A stretch of 64,000 nucleotides of DNA, taken from the NCBI RefSeq assembly GCF_029867415.1, contig NC_081185.1:78713553-78777552 (forward strand), read 5' to 3'. The position numbers were made by a program, and so were the translations under genes. Below are positions 22,282 to 34,400 of the stretch, piece by piece. This stretch comes from Vicia villosa (lineage: Eukaryota; Streptophyta; Magnoliopsida; Fabales; Fabaceae). Each line of letters starts with the position of its first letter. The stretch's first letter is position 1. The notes under the pieces were generated by a model, which saw nothing but the letters and a program-made list of their open reading frames with translations, was not told the DNA's origin and searched no databases.

Positions 22282-23401
22282 TCAACGAACTAAAACCAAA
22301 CTTTCAACATAATCCTTACAAAAGGCCCACCGCGGTTTATTGGTAACTATCTCTACTCTATTATTCGTCCAATCATAGATAATAGCTAACAGGTCTCGCT
22401 TCTTTGCCAATACCAAAGTATTCTTATCTTGAGAAATGTGCAACGGCAACCAGCATCCAATGTGTTGAAGATTTCGATAATTAATTCTATAGAGTTGAGT
22501 CCAAGACTCTCCAACCCCAAACACCTTCATTTGCCATATAACCAAACAAGTTTGTTTGAAATCATGATAAAAACAAAGAGAGTCCATCAACACAGAAATA
22601 GTCGGCGAAATAAGCGGCACTTCCTCCAAACCCCGCGGAGGCATTAACTCCACGTGTCCCTCAGCATCCAGATCAAGTGAAATGATAACAAATTGATCAA
22701 GAGTAATATCATTACTATGATAAAACCTATTCGTAGAGTAACAATTCAGCAGCGCCAACCAATTAAGACTACCATTCAAATAAACGCCATTGAGTTTCAG
22801 TTTCAGTGTCACCAATTTCTTCGTCACCACAAATCACTGGTAAAGCGGCTACTTTATAATTATTAGTTAAACTATCATAACCAAATACATATCTAGAGAA
22901 GAAATAACGATGCTTGCAATAATCCTTAAAATGACCTAATTTGTTAGATAAAGTATTTGTAGCTGGATTATAGAAATTGAGCCAACAATCTCTATAGCTA
23001 CCAGTGAAACTATCATAATGAGCAAAACAGAGCAATTCGTTACAAGAACCAACCAACCAGTAATGGACAGTATCCAACAACGGATGGAAAGGCTTCTCCG
23101 AAATGGTGATAAGAGGATTCTCGAGAAAATTGTTGATAGGGAGAGTGACGAAACGAAAATCTGCTACAGAATTTCCTGAGAAGAATGTGAGTTGAGGGTT
23201 TCGAGCGGATCGACGGAGATGCATTTTGATAAAGGTGGGATCGGAAATGAGGGAGTTGAAGAATTTACTCACGCATTTCATTTGAATAAGAGATTTGACG
23301 GGAAGGAAGGAGAGGACTTCCGCCATGATTTCGTCGGGGAGGATTGGTGGTGACGATGGCGAGTTGGGCGGACGTCGGGTTTGAGAGGGAGGGAGATCCA
23401 T
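22282..23401 (-). pseudogene. F-box protein with F-box-associated domain (frameshifted)
   Basis: F-box proteins join an SCF ubiquitin ligase through Skp1 and select a target with the C-terminal domain. The first frame starts at the ATG at 23401 and gives 210 residues. After a Pro/Ser-rich start, the F-box lies near residues 21-63 (LPDEIMAEVLSFLPVKSL...CVSKFFNSLISDPTF), followed by LTFFS, NPATNTLS and FGYDSLTNNYKVAAL of the F-box-associated region. At about 22790-22830 the reading moves to another frame, which runs to 22282 with NGVYLNGSLNWLAL, then SLDLDAEGHVELMPP, then LVIWQMKVFGVGESWTQLY. The segment that normally lies between (a strand with VRV/SLGDN-type sequence) is absent. A deletion of roughly 25-30 codons plus a frameshift therefore explains the break. 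A TATTTATA element lies about 90 bp upstream (near 23491-23498). It could still make a truncated F-box protein. Confidence 0.85.
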
Positions 23402-23510
23402 TTTCGCGTGACGGGAGTGACGGAGATGGAGACTGAATAGTTGTGCTTGCCTGTGACCACCTTTTTTTTTAAAGTAAAGTGTGTTTTCATATAAATAGTG
23501 AATACTATCC

Positions 23511-23727
23511 TAATTTTGAGTCAGATTGACTCGTCCTACATATCTATCTTATCCTATTTATAAATAAAAAAAATTTAATACATTGAATAATAGAAAATAA
23601 ATTTAAATAACAATAAATTTTAAACTAATTACCTAAATAATCATTTTTTTCTAAAAATTTATCCAATTAACCTCACAATAATTTTTAGAAATTTTCTAAA
23701 TAACAATTATTTTTAAACTAATTACCT
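23511..23727. repeat. Unclassified A+T-rich repeat, copy 1
   Basis: Matches 63664-63840 from TAAT(T/C)TTGAGTCAGATTGACTC onward with small indels. It ends where the SIRE-like sequence begins. No coding potential and no terminal inverted repeats that I can see. Confidence 0.7.
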
Positions 23728-25476
23728 CAGAAAGTGAAAAGGCTGTTGAAAAGAAAAAGTCAAGAAAAAGAATATTAATCATTGATGATTCGGAAGAAGA
23801 AGAAGAAGCTCAAGAAGCTGTGAATCATCAAGCAGAAGCTGTGAATCAGCTTGAAGGAATTATTCAAGGACCAACAACTCAAGTAGTTGAAGGTCAGAAG
23901 GCTGTTGATAATGAGAAGGACATACTGGAATCTACCAGAAGAAGAAAATTTCTCTTGGGAAGGCAAAGATTGTGGAAGAGCAGAAGAGTAAGAAGCAGAG
24001 GAAACTAGAGGCTGTGTTTGAAGCTATTCAGAAGGTGTCCAAAGGTATACATCTCTCTGAACCTGATTCTGTTCCTGCTTTACGTTCAGAAGTTGCACCA
24101 ATAAATGTTGCTCAAACCCCTGAACCAGTAAATCAACCAGAAAAAGCCCCATCAGAATCACCCATAAATATCCATGTTCTCACACCTCCTTCTTCTCCTG
24201 TAACCAAAACTCTTACTCCTCCTCATTCACCCATCACAAATGTTCCCATTCCTTCATCTCCACCCACAACCAACCTTGCTTCTGACCAGGCCCTTGAAAA
24301 CCCTGTCCTTGATATACAACCCCTTCAAAATCTCTTTCCACCTCACACAAATATATCCACTTCTCAACCCCCACCTCATGCAAACTGTGAACCCATTCCT
24401 TCCACCTCTCAAAATAATCCTTCTGTATCAGATATTCCAGATTCTGCATCACATGAGCAATTGCTCCGTGACTGCAATTACACACCCAAGCCTCGTCCTG
24501 AAGCTGAGCTGGTAGTGTTAAATTCTGAGAATGAAGCAGAATCATCCTTCCGTTTGGATAGAGAGCCTCAACCATATTCTGTCCCAAACCCAGATTCTCC
24601 CATAACCAAAATAAACTCCCGCCGAGCATACCCTATTGGTGTAATCTATGAAATGGTAAGGAGGAATATAAGAAGAGTCTTTGATACTCTCAGAATAGTT
24701 GAACATGCTGGATTAAATTCCGAAGAAAAGCAGATGCTTATTTTGAAGAACGTCAGGGAATTTGTGTAGAACTTGCTCCACGACCTTGTGGAATTCTGAG
24801 GAACTATGAAGACTTCTGGTTCAGTCGTCTTGGAGGGAGATATTGCTTTGAAGAGAAGAACTTCATTGATGAACTTGTAGAAGCGCGAATTTCTGCGGAA
24901 ATGGAAGCCAATTCTTATCGGGATATTGTGGTCTGGAGACCTAAGTATCCAGTTCTGACTGGAGACTTCAAGTCCTTGTTTGACTTTCTGAGGGAAAATC
25001 CTTCTGAGGAAGACCCCAATTTGGTCATTCCAGAAGTTGTTGATCCTCCAGAAGTTGAAGGTCCTTCTGCCCCAAGGAATCTTGCTGCCATTCTTCAAGC
25101 TCTTGAGAATGGAGATTCTGATCTTCCTGCTCCTGAGTATGAAGAAGATGCTGATATGGGAGAAGCTGATGCTGAAGATCATTCTGCTGAGTCTATTCCT
25201 GTTGGGGAAAATCAAGATGATGATCTCACAATGGAAGCTGCAGTTGAGATTGTTGTCCCTCTGAACAGAAGTTGTGAAGCTTCTTCTGGTGAATCCTCTC
25301 TTCTAGTGAAGACTCTAGAGGTTATTCAGAAGAACCAAGCTGAGCTAGCTTCTCGTATGGACAAGCAAGAAGACACCAATGCTGAGTTCCGCTCTTTCAT
25401 GGAGAGGCAGACTGAGAGCAATGCTGGGATTCATGACATGCTGGCTAAAATTATGTCTAAGGTAGGGTCGTCTTAG
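23728..25476 (+). pseudogene. SIRE-like post-pol (envelope-like) ORF, left partial copy
   Basis: This matches 32813-34605, the 3' half of the full-length copy in the right-hand element. It starts abruptly inside a Lys/Glu-rich stretch (KAVEKKKSRKRILIIDD) next to an unrelated repeat, so the 5' half is missing. Open pieces are 23972-24769 (Pro/Ser-rich, with TPPSSPVTKTLTPPHSP) and 24901-25476 (acidic, then a helix-rich end with KIMSKVGSS). A deletion of 32 bases near 24718 relative to the right copy, and a base change pattern near 23940, break the frame. SIRE elements are known to carry such an ORF between pol and the 3' LTR; its function is unproven. Confidence 0.8.
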
Positions 25477-26490
25477 TCCTTTTGTGTCTTAGTAGTTTCT
25501 ATTTGTTTCTTGCATCCGTCTTCTATGCATCTTCCTTGTACTTTCTGATAATTTTTTTTGCAATCAATGAAAGTTATCCTTTCTTTTCTCTCATGATTGT
25601 TTTGTTTTTCATCTGAATCTTTTGTGTTTTTGATGTTATGATAAAAAGGGGGAGAAAATATGATAAATGATCTGATTTATATTATCAGTTGCTGAGAAAA
25701 GTCTCCACATTTCTAACAAGAATTTGCAAGTTCAATGTCTTTGAGTGTTTTGCAGGAAGTGAAGATATTCTTAAAAGCTCAACATGAGAAGCAAAGACAT
25801 GGGGAAAAGCAATTCTGTATGGAATCAAGCTCATGGAAATTGAAGCAAGTTGAGTGCTATGAAGCTTCAAGATCAGAAGCAAGAAGGAAGAATGTTATGA
25901 TATTCTGATGATAGAATATGCTCTAACACATTCCTATTCCTTATATGTTCTGATGCATGTTTTTGTTCTAAATATGCTCTGAAACATTATTGTTTATGCT
26001 CTGATACGTATTATATGTTCTGATACATATATTATGTTTTGATTCATTCATGCTCTAACTTTTGTCGTATAGTTTGTTTTGTAACATTTCAGGATGTAGA
26101 GATGCTCTGATGATGCTCTGGTACATTCAACAATGTTCTGATACAATCTAGCATGCAATGATTCAAGAAGAAATTCAAGCTCTGAAGCTGTCCTATGGAA
26201 GCAAAAATCAGAAGCTATGAATGTTCTGAAGATCTAAGCATATGTGATCGTCTCAACTGAAATGGAAAATACTCAGGGAAGTTCCTTATTTATAAATTTC
26301 TTCCAGTATTTATTTCAGGGGGAGATTATTTATCTCAGGGGGAGATTGTTAATCTCAGGGGGAGACATATTCACACACTATGTTTATATGTTTATGCTAT
26401 AGCTGTTTAATTGTCTTTAGCCGTCTGACATTCTGATTGCAAATTCATATCATTTATATATGTTTTTGTCATCATCAAAAAGGGGGAGAT
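25477..26490 (+). mobile_element. SIRE-like 3' untranslated region with several polypurine tracts, left copy
   Basis: No gene. It contains AAAAAGGGGGAGA at about 25646 and at 26478-26490, the latter directly before the LTR. TCAGGGGGAGA occurs three times at 26316-26368. Words such as TGTTCTGAT and TGCTCTGAT recur at 25930-26150. The right copy is 34606-35621. Confidence 0.75.
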
Positions 26491-27636
26491 TGTTAGAACA
26501 ATATTTGTTCTGATCAATATTCTTAGTTTTGATGATAACAATGTATATGAATTTTGTATGAGATAATGTGGTACTCTAATACTATGCAATTTCCATTTCA
26601 GGAATTATATAAAGAGTATGCACAAAATCAGCGCAAGAAGCACTGACTCAGAAGGTTCAGCATGCAACATCAGAACATGGTCTGGCAAGACATCAGAAGA
26701 TGGTCAAGCAGAATCATAACATGGTCTATGGAAGCATCAGAAGGACTTGAGATCAGATGCAGAAGCACTGAAGTTCTCATGGTATCATGCTCAGAAGCAC
26801 TTCAAGGTCAGAAGACAAGAAGATGCTCTGCACCAAGCTGTTTGTACTCTGATAAGATTCAAACGTTGTATCTACAAACATCAAATCAGAAGCTAGTACA
26901 TGATGGCAGGCTACGCTGACTGACAAAAGGAACGTTAGTAGCTATTAAAGGCAACGTCAGTAGACACAGCGAAAGTAAGGCTCGAGGTAGTTGACAAAAG
27001 AGTGAAACATTAAATGCAATGCTGTACGGATCACGCAAGGCATTAAATGCTCCCAACGGTCATCTTCTCAAACGCCTATAAATATTGAAGTTCTGATGAG
27101 AAGCAAGGTTACGAATTCTGAATACAACACTTGCGCAAAATATACAGAAACGCTGTCAAATTCAAAAAGCTCTCAAACTTCATCTTCAACCTCACTACAT
27201 TGCTGTTGTAATATATTAGTGAGGTTAAGCTTAAACTTAAGAGAAAATCACAGTTGTGATAATAGCTTTATAAGAAGCATTATAACTCTTAGAATTTGTT
27301 TACATTAAGTTGTAAGAACTAGAGTGATCAGGTTGTTGATCAGTATACTCTAGAAAGTCTTAGAGGGTATCTAAGCAGTTTGTTCCTAGAGTGATCAGGT
27401 TGTGATCAGTATACTCTAGAATACTTAGAAGTTGTCTAAGTGGAAAACCATTGTAATCTTGTGTGATTAGTGGATTAAATCCTCAGGTGAGGTAAATCAC
27501 TCCAAGGGGGTGAACTGGAGTAGTTTAGTTAACAACGAACCAGGATAAAAATCATTGTGCAAATTGTTTTTATCTTACCAGTTTTAAAGCTACACTTATT
27601 CAAACCCCCCCTTTCTAAGTGTTTTTCTATCCTTCA
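26491..27636 (+). mobile_element. SIRE-like LTR, shared middle copy (1146 bp)
   Basis: Starts TGTTAGAACAATATTTG after a polypurine tract and ends CTATCCTTCA before a primer-binding site. It is the 3' LTR of the left partial interior and the 5' LTR of the right interior. The last LTR (35622-36741 plus 51992-52017) has the same length once element C and its duplication are removed. A TATAAATA box lies near 27077-27084, likely the start region for transcription on the plus strand. Confidence 0.88.
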
Positions 27637-27638
27637 AT

Positions 27639-27656
27639 TGGCATCAGAACGCCGGT
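27639..27656 (+). other. Primer-binding site of the SIRE-like element
   Basis: TGGCATCAGAACGCCGG follows the LTR end after three bases. It resembles the TGGTATCAGAGC site complementary to initiator tRNA-Met used by most plant copia elements, with changes. Confidence 0.7.
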
Positions 27657-27721
27657 TCTAAGGTGCAAGCACTTAACCGTGTTTAGAAAAGATTCAGGAA
27701 GAGAAAAACGCTTAAGTCAAG

Positions 27722-29561
27722 ATGTCTGGTGAAAATCCAACAAATACATCTACATCTGGCTCTGCTGAGCAATACAATGGAAATGGTAACAATGGTTATA
27801 CTAGACCACCAGTATTTGATGGTGAAAACTTTGAATACTGGAAAGATAAACTTGAAAGTTACTTCCTTGGTCTAGATGGTGACTTATGGGATCTGCTGAT
27901 GGATGGTTACAAACATCCAGTGAAAGCTACGGGTGTAAAACTTACAAGACAAGAAATGAATGATGATCAAAAGAAGCAATTCAAAAATCATCATAAGTGT
28001 AGGACTGTTTTGCTGAATGCTATCTCTCATGCTGAGTATGAGAAGATATCTAACAGGGAAACTGCCTATGATATATATGAGTCATTGAAAATGACCCATG
28101 AAGGAAATGCCCAAGTCAAGGAGACTAAAGATCTTGCCTTGATCCAAAAATATGAAGCCTTCAAGATGGAGGATGATGAAAATATTGAGAAGATGTTCTC
28201 AAGATTTCAAACGCTAACTGCTGGATTGAGAGTTCTTGACAAGGGATACACAAGGGCTGATCATATCAAGAAGATCATCAGAAGCTGCCAAGAAGATGGG
28301 GTCCTATGGTGACTGCTTTCAAAATTACCAAGAATCTGAATGAAGTCTCTCTTGAAGAATTGATCAGTGCTCTGAGGAGTCATGAAATTGAGCTGGATGC
28401 TAATGAACCTCAGAAGAAAGGTAAGTCTATTGCGTTAAAATCTAATTATAAAAAATGCACTAACGCTTTTTAGGCTGAAGAAGTAGATTCTGAAGAATCA
28501 GAATCAGAAGAAGAAGATGAACTGTCCATGATCTCCAGAAGGGTAAACCATCTCTGGAAGAGCAAGCAAAGGAAGTTCAAGAGCTTCAGAAGTTCAAAGA
28601 AGCCTGAAAGAGGAGAATCTTCTGGAGGCAGAAGATCTGACAAGAAGAAGGTCATCTGCTATGAGTGCAATGAGCCTGGACACTTCAAGAATGAATGTCC
28701 AAAACTTCAGAAGGAGAATCCCAAGAAGAAGTTTCATAAGAAGAAAGGTCTTATGGAAACATGGGATGATTCAGAATCAGAATCAGACTCTGAAGGCGAG
28801 CAGGCAAACCTTGCACTGATGGCCACATTGGATGACGGGTCAGAATCTACATCAGAATCAGATTCTGAAGAGGTATTTTCTGAACTTTCTAGAGAAGAGT
28901 TAGTTTCCAATTTAACTGAATTTCTGGAGCTAAAGGCTCATCTTAGTATCAAATACAAAAATCTGAAAAAGCTATTTGAATTTGAAACTAAGAAGCTGGA
29001 AGTGGAAAATTCTGAACTGAAGGAAAAAGTTTTAAAATTATCCAAAGATATTGGATCTCCTTCTGAATCAGAAAAATCCATTCCTAGTCTCAATCATAAT
29101 CTGAAAGAATATGACTCGAGCTTCAGGAAGTTTCTATCTAGAAGTATTGGCAGAAGTCATCTTGCTTCTATGATATATGGTGTTTCTGGAAACAAAAGGA
29201 TTGGCGTTGGCTATGAGGGTGATACCCCACACAAATTTGAACCTGTTGATGATTTGAAAATCACATACAAGCCATTGTATGATCAGTTCAAATATGGCCA
29301 CTCACATGATATTAGGCTCACTTCACATGCCAAAAGCTTTAACACTACACACACTAAGAAGCATGTGACACAACCTAAAAAATATCATGCTGCCAAACCT
29401 AAAGAATATCATGCTGTTCCTCCTGTTACTTATCATGCTAAACCCAAGTTCAATCAGAACTTGAGGAAAACTAACAAGAAAGGACCCAATAAATTGTGGG
29501 TACCTAAGGAGAAGATAATTTCTGTTGCAGATATCCTTAGCAGCAAAGAAGACAAAGCACA
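27722..29561 (+). pseudogene. gag: SIRE-like gag with zinc knuckle (broken)
   Basis: Gag begins at the ATG at 27722 (MSGENPTNTSTSG), 83 bases after the primer-binding site. It shows the copia gag pattern: RPPVFDGENFEYWKDKLESYF, then AISHAEYEKISNRETAYDIYESL, then KYEAFKMEDDENIEKMFSRFQTL. The frame shifts near 28295. It continues in a stretch with LNEVSLEELISALRSHEIEL and a TAG near 28471, then in the open piece 28528-29640. That piece holds a CX2CX4HX4C knuckle (CYECNEPGHFKNEC, about 28660-28701), a Ser/Glu/Asp-rich part and a His/Lys-rich repeat (KYHAAKPKEYHAVPPVTYHA). It is followed by protease in another frame. Confidence 0.88.
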
Positions 29562-31110
29562 AAATGTCATGGTACCTGGACTCTGGGTGCTCGCGACACA
29601 TGACGGGAAGAATGTCTATGTTCCAATACCTGGTGCTTAAATCTGGTGGAGAAGTCAAGTTTGGAGGAGATCAGAAGGGCAAGATTATTGGCTCTGGAAC
29701 CATAAGTATTGGTAACTCTCCTTCCATAACTAATGTACTTCTTGTAGAAGGATTAGCGCATAACTTATTGTCCATAAGTCAATTAAGTGACAATGGTTAT
29801 GACATAATCTTCAATCAAAAGTCTTGCAAGGCTGTAAGTCAGAAGGATGGCTCAATCCTATTTACAGGCAAGAGAAAGAACAACATTTATAAGATTGATC
29901 TTTCAGATCTTGAGAAGCAGAAGGTGAGTTGCCTTATGTCTGTTTCTGAAGAGCAATGGGTCTGGCACAGAAGATTAGGACATGCTAGTTTGAGAAAGAT
30001 TTCTCAGATTAACAAACTAAATCTGGTCAGAGGACTCCCAAATCTGAAATACAAATCAGATGCTCTTTGTGAAGCATGTCAGAAGGGCAAGTTCTCCAAA
30101 CCTGCATTCAAATCTAAGAATGTTGTCTCTTCCTCAAGGCCGTTAGAACTACTGCACATTGATCTGTTTGGACCAGTCAAAACAGCATCTGTCAGAGGGA
30201 AGAAATATGGATTAGTCATCGTAGATGATTATAGCCACTGGACATGGGTAAAGTTCTTAAAACACAAGGATGAGTCTCATTCAGTGTTCTTTTAATTCTG
30301 CACTCAGATTCAATCTGAGAAGGAGTGAAAAATCATAAAGGTCAGAAGTGATCATGGTGGTGAATTTGAGAACAGATTCTTTGAGGAGTTCTTCAAAGAA
30401 AATGGTATTGCCCATGATTTCTCTTGCCCTAGAACTCCACAACAAAATGGAGTTGTAGAGCGAAAGAATAGGACTCTACAAGAAATGGCCAGAACCATGA
30501 TAAATGAAACCAATATGGCTAAGCATTTCTGGGCAGAAGCAATAAACACTGCATGTTATATTCAGACTAGAATCTCTATAAGACCTATTCTAAATAAGAC
30601 TCCTTATGAATTGTGGAAGAACAGAAAGCCCAACATTTCATATTTTCATCCTTTTGGATGTGTTTGTTTTATTCTGAATACTAAAGATCATCTTGGTAAG
30701 TTTGATTCTAAGGCACAAAAATGTTTCCTTCTTGGATATTCTGAACGCTCTAAAGGCTACAGAGTATACAATACTGAAACATTGGTTGTAGAATAATCAA
30801 TCAATATCAGATTTGATGATAAGCTTGGTCTTGAAAAGCCAAAGCAGTTTGAGAATTTTGCAGATATAGATATTGATATATCAGAAGCTGAAGAACCAAG
30901 AAGCAAAGTTTCAGAAGCTGAAAATCTCAGAAGCACGGAATCAGAAGATCAAGTTGCTGCATCTTTAGAGAATCTCAGAATTTCTGAAGAACCAACAGTC
31001 AGAAGATCTTCTAGACTCATCTCAGCTCACTCAGAAGATGTGATTCTTGGAAAGAAAGATGATCCTATCAGAACTAGATCATTTCTAAAGAATAGTAGTC
31101 AGAATCAGTG
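29562..31110 (+). pseudogene. pol: SIRE-like protease and integrase (broken); reverse transcriptase absent
   Basis: The aspartic protease motif WYLDSGCSRHMTG is at about 29568-29606, but it is one frame away from gag because of a base change there. Integrase follows: WHRRLGHASLRKI...CEACQKGK (zinc-binding HHCC), HIDLFGP, then, after stops near 30295 and 30326, RSDHGGEFEN and NGVVERKNRTLQEMA. All three catalytic acidic residues are visible. The C-terminal GKFDSKAQKCFLLGYSERSKGYRVYN is typical of copia integrase. A Ser/Glu-rich linker runs to about 31110 and ends in DPIRTRS, the point where reverse transcriptase normally starts. No reverse transcriptase or RNase H motif follows. Confidence 0.9.
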
Positions 31111-31448
31111 ACCAGAATCAGAAAATGAAAAGCTCTATTCATCATCAGAAGCAAATGCAATGCAACACAGCTGTCATCAAGTGTTTCTGATGGTGAACAC
31201 GTAATTGCATGGATGGTAAAAGCGTGAGTGAATCTGATGGGACGCCGCCCTAGGTAACTGTGTAAATCATTTCAATTACCACGTTCTCTCACCTAATGTC
31301 ACTCATCATTTAATGCAGTTGATTTCATTTGATTCTGTAACTGTTCATACTCATAATTTTATTTCATTCTTTTTCAAATCCGCCTCTATAAATATATTTC
31401 AAATCATAATGTTTATCTTTTTCGCTCCCATTCTCTCTCTCCTTGTGC
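31111..31448 (+). mobile_element. Leader of the SIRE-like post-pol ORF
   Basis: Non-coding stretch between the integrase end and the next ORF. It contains TATAAATATA at about 31386-31395 followed by a CT-rich leader (31420-31443). It could act as a separate internal promoter for the downstream ORF; this is an inference from sequence layout. Confidence 0.4.
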
Positions 31449-34400
31449 ATGCACTTTTGTAACCTCTTTGCCCTTTTCTCTAACCCTAAGCGCAAACCCA
31501 AAAATATTTCTTGCAATCTCAGTACTGTTTCAATGGCTGCCTCATCATCTCTCAATGCTGGTTCATCTGCTCCTCTCCATCTTCAAGAAGAAGATCAGCA
31601 AATTATTCCAGTTATCTCCTACTCTATTCCAAAAAAGGAGTTGGAAGTTATCTATGAACTTATGGTAGACTTTGATAGTCTTGAAGAACATGAGTTTCAT
31701 CTTAAAGAAGATATCATATTTCAAGGATGGACTTCATTATTTGCTGAGTTCTGTGGACCGATTTACCCAGATCTTGTAAAAGAATTTTGGGTGCACGCTA
31801 TTGTAGCTCCTAACTCTATTCTGTCTTTTGTTCATGGGAAGTTTGTGGTCGTTACTGAAAACATCCTGAGAATGATGTTTGATCTAAGAAACCCTGAGGG
31901 TGCTCATGAAACTAATCTAAGGGCTGATTGGGATGAGGTGTTGGCTACTCTCTATAAAGATGTGAAGAAAACTGATCGTGTCAAGGGCATGAAGGGTCTC
32001 TACAAAATCTGGACCAAGATTCTTCTGGGATGTTTCTATCACAGGAAAGCAACCCATTCTGCAGATTTTGTCAACAATGAGCAGAAATACATTCTATATT
32101 GCATTTCCACTCAGAAGAAGGTTGATGTTATCTACATAATCTTCAACCACATGTGGAATGCTGTGAGGGATTCCAGAAATGCTTTCAGAAAAAAGAAGTG
32201 TACTATTATTCCGTTTGGAAGAATTATTACAAATCTTCTAGTTCATTTTAAGATTGTTGAGGACCTGGAAGCTCAAGGGACCATCAAAGATCTTGTTGTT
32301 GATACTGGAAGTTGCTTGAATGCTCTCACCTTGAGAAAGATGAGTGTTATTGATGTTATCATACAAACCCCTCAACCTCTTCCTGGAGCAAGAAGCAGAA
32401 GAGATCCTGTTCTTGCTGACTTTGAGTCCTTCTTCAGAAGTGAGCTGCCAGGAGTCAGAACTATATATCTGAACTCACTCAAGGAAGAAGAAGGCAAAGT
32501 TGCTCCTGCTAAAGGTGGTCGCAAGAAAGTTTCCACTTCCAGGCCTGCTGCTTCAGAAGATGTTTCAGAAGCTGCACCTGATGCTGTTGTCAAGAAGGAA
32601 AGAAGGACAAAGCGAAAATTTGATCATCCTTCTGTTAACCAGGAGAAGGTAGTCCAAAGTGTAGCTGCTGCAACTGATGGTGTAGAGAAAGCTGCTCAAG
32701 AAGAAGTTGTTGCTGAAGATGTTCAGGAAGTTGTAGTTGAAAATAAAGATAGTGAAAAAGTGACTGCTGAGAAGAAGAAGAAGAAGAAGAGAAAAATGAA
32801 AAATAAGAATGTGGAAAGTGAAAAGGCTGTTGAAAAGAAGAAGTCAAGAAAAAGAATATTAATCATTGATGATTCGGATGAAGAAGAAGAAGCTCAAGAA
32901 GCTGTGAATCAGCAAGCAGAAGCTGTGAATCAGCCAGAAGGAATTATTCAAGGACCAACAACTCAAGTAGTTGAAGGTCAGAAGGCTGTTGATAATGAGA
33001 AGGAGATACTGGAATCTATCAGAAGAAGAGAAATTTCTCTTGGGAAGGCAAAGATTGTGGAAGAGCAGAAGAGTAAGAAGCAGAGGAAACTAGAGGCTGT
33101 GTTTGAAGCTATTCAGAAGGTGTCCAAAGGTATACATCTCTCTGAACCTGATTCTGTTCCTGCTTTACGTTCAGAAGTTGCACCAATAAATGTTGCTCAA
33201 CCCCTGAACCAGTAAATCACTAGAAAAAGCCCCATCAGAATCACCCATAAATATCCATGTTCTCACACCTCCTTCTTCTCCTGTAACCAAAACTCTTACT
33301 CCTCCTCATTCACCCATCACAAATGTTCCCATTCCTTTATCTCCACCCACAACCAACCTTGCTTCTGACCAGGCCCTTGAAAACCCTGTCCTTGATATAC
33401 AACCCCTTCAAACTCTCTTTCCACCTCACACAAATATATCCACTTCTCAACCCCCACCTCATGCAAACTGTGAACCCATTCCTTCCACCTCTAAAAATAA
33501 TCCTTCTGTATCAGATATTCCAGATTCTGCATCACATGAGCAATTGCTCCGTGACTGCAATTACACACCCAAGCCTCGTCCTGAAGCTGAGCTGGTAGTG
33601 TTAAATTCTGAGAATGAAGCAGAATCATCCTTCCGTTTGGATAGAGAGCCTCAACCATATTCTGTCCCAAACCCAGATTCTCCCATAACCAAAATAAACT
33701 CCCGCCGAGCATACCCTATTGGTGTAATCTATGAAATGGTAAGGAGGAATATCAGAAGAGTCTTTGATACTCTCAGAATAGTTGAACATGCTGGATTAAA
33801 TGATGTTGCTATGCGAAAATTCTGGAGAATCTTCCGAAGAAAAGCAGATGCTTATTTTGAAGAACTTCAGGAAATTTGTGTAGAACTTGCTCCACGACCT
33901 TGTGGAATTCTGAGGAACTATGAAGACTTCTGGTTCAGTTGTCTTGGAGGGAGATATTGCTTTGAAGAGAAGAACTTCATTGATGAACTTGTAGAAGCGC
34001 GAATTTCTGCGGAAATGGAAGCCAATCCTTATCGGGATATTGTGGTCTGGAGACCTAAGTATCCAGTTTTGACTGGAGACTTCAAGTCCTTGTTTGACTT
34101 TCTGAGGGAAAATCCTTCTGAGGAAGACCCCAGTTTGGTCATTCCAGAAGTTGTTGATCCTCTAGAAGTTGAAGGTCCTTCTGCCCCAAGGAATCTTGCT
34201 GCCATTCTTCAAGCTCTTGAGAATGGAGATTCTGATCTTCCTGCTCCTGAGTATGAAGAAGATGCTGATATGGGAGAACCTGATGCTGAAGATCATTCTG
34301 CTGAGTCTATTCCTGTTGAGGAAAATCAAGATGATGATCTCACAATGGAAGCTGCAGTTGAGATTGTTGTCCCTCTAAACAGAAGTTGTGAAGCTTCTTC

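Noticed and set aside
24234..24629. Minus-strand ORF of 131 codons overlapping the SIRE post-pol ORF
   Set aside because: It is a shadow of the Pro/Ser-rich coding strand and recurs as such in the right copy (33491-33712).
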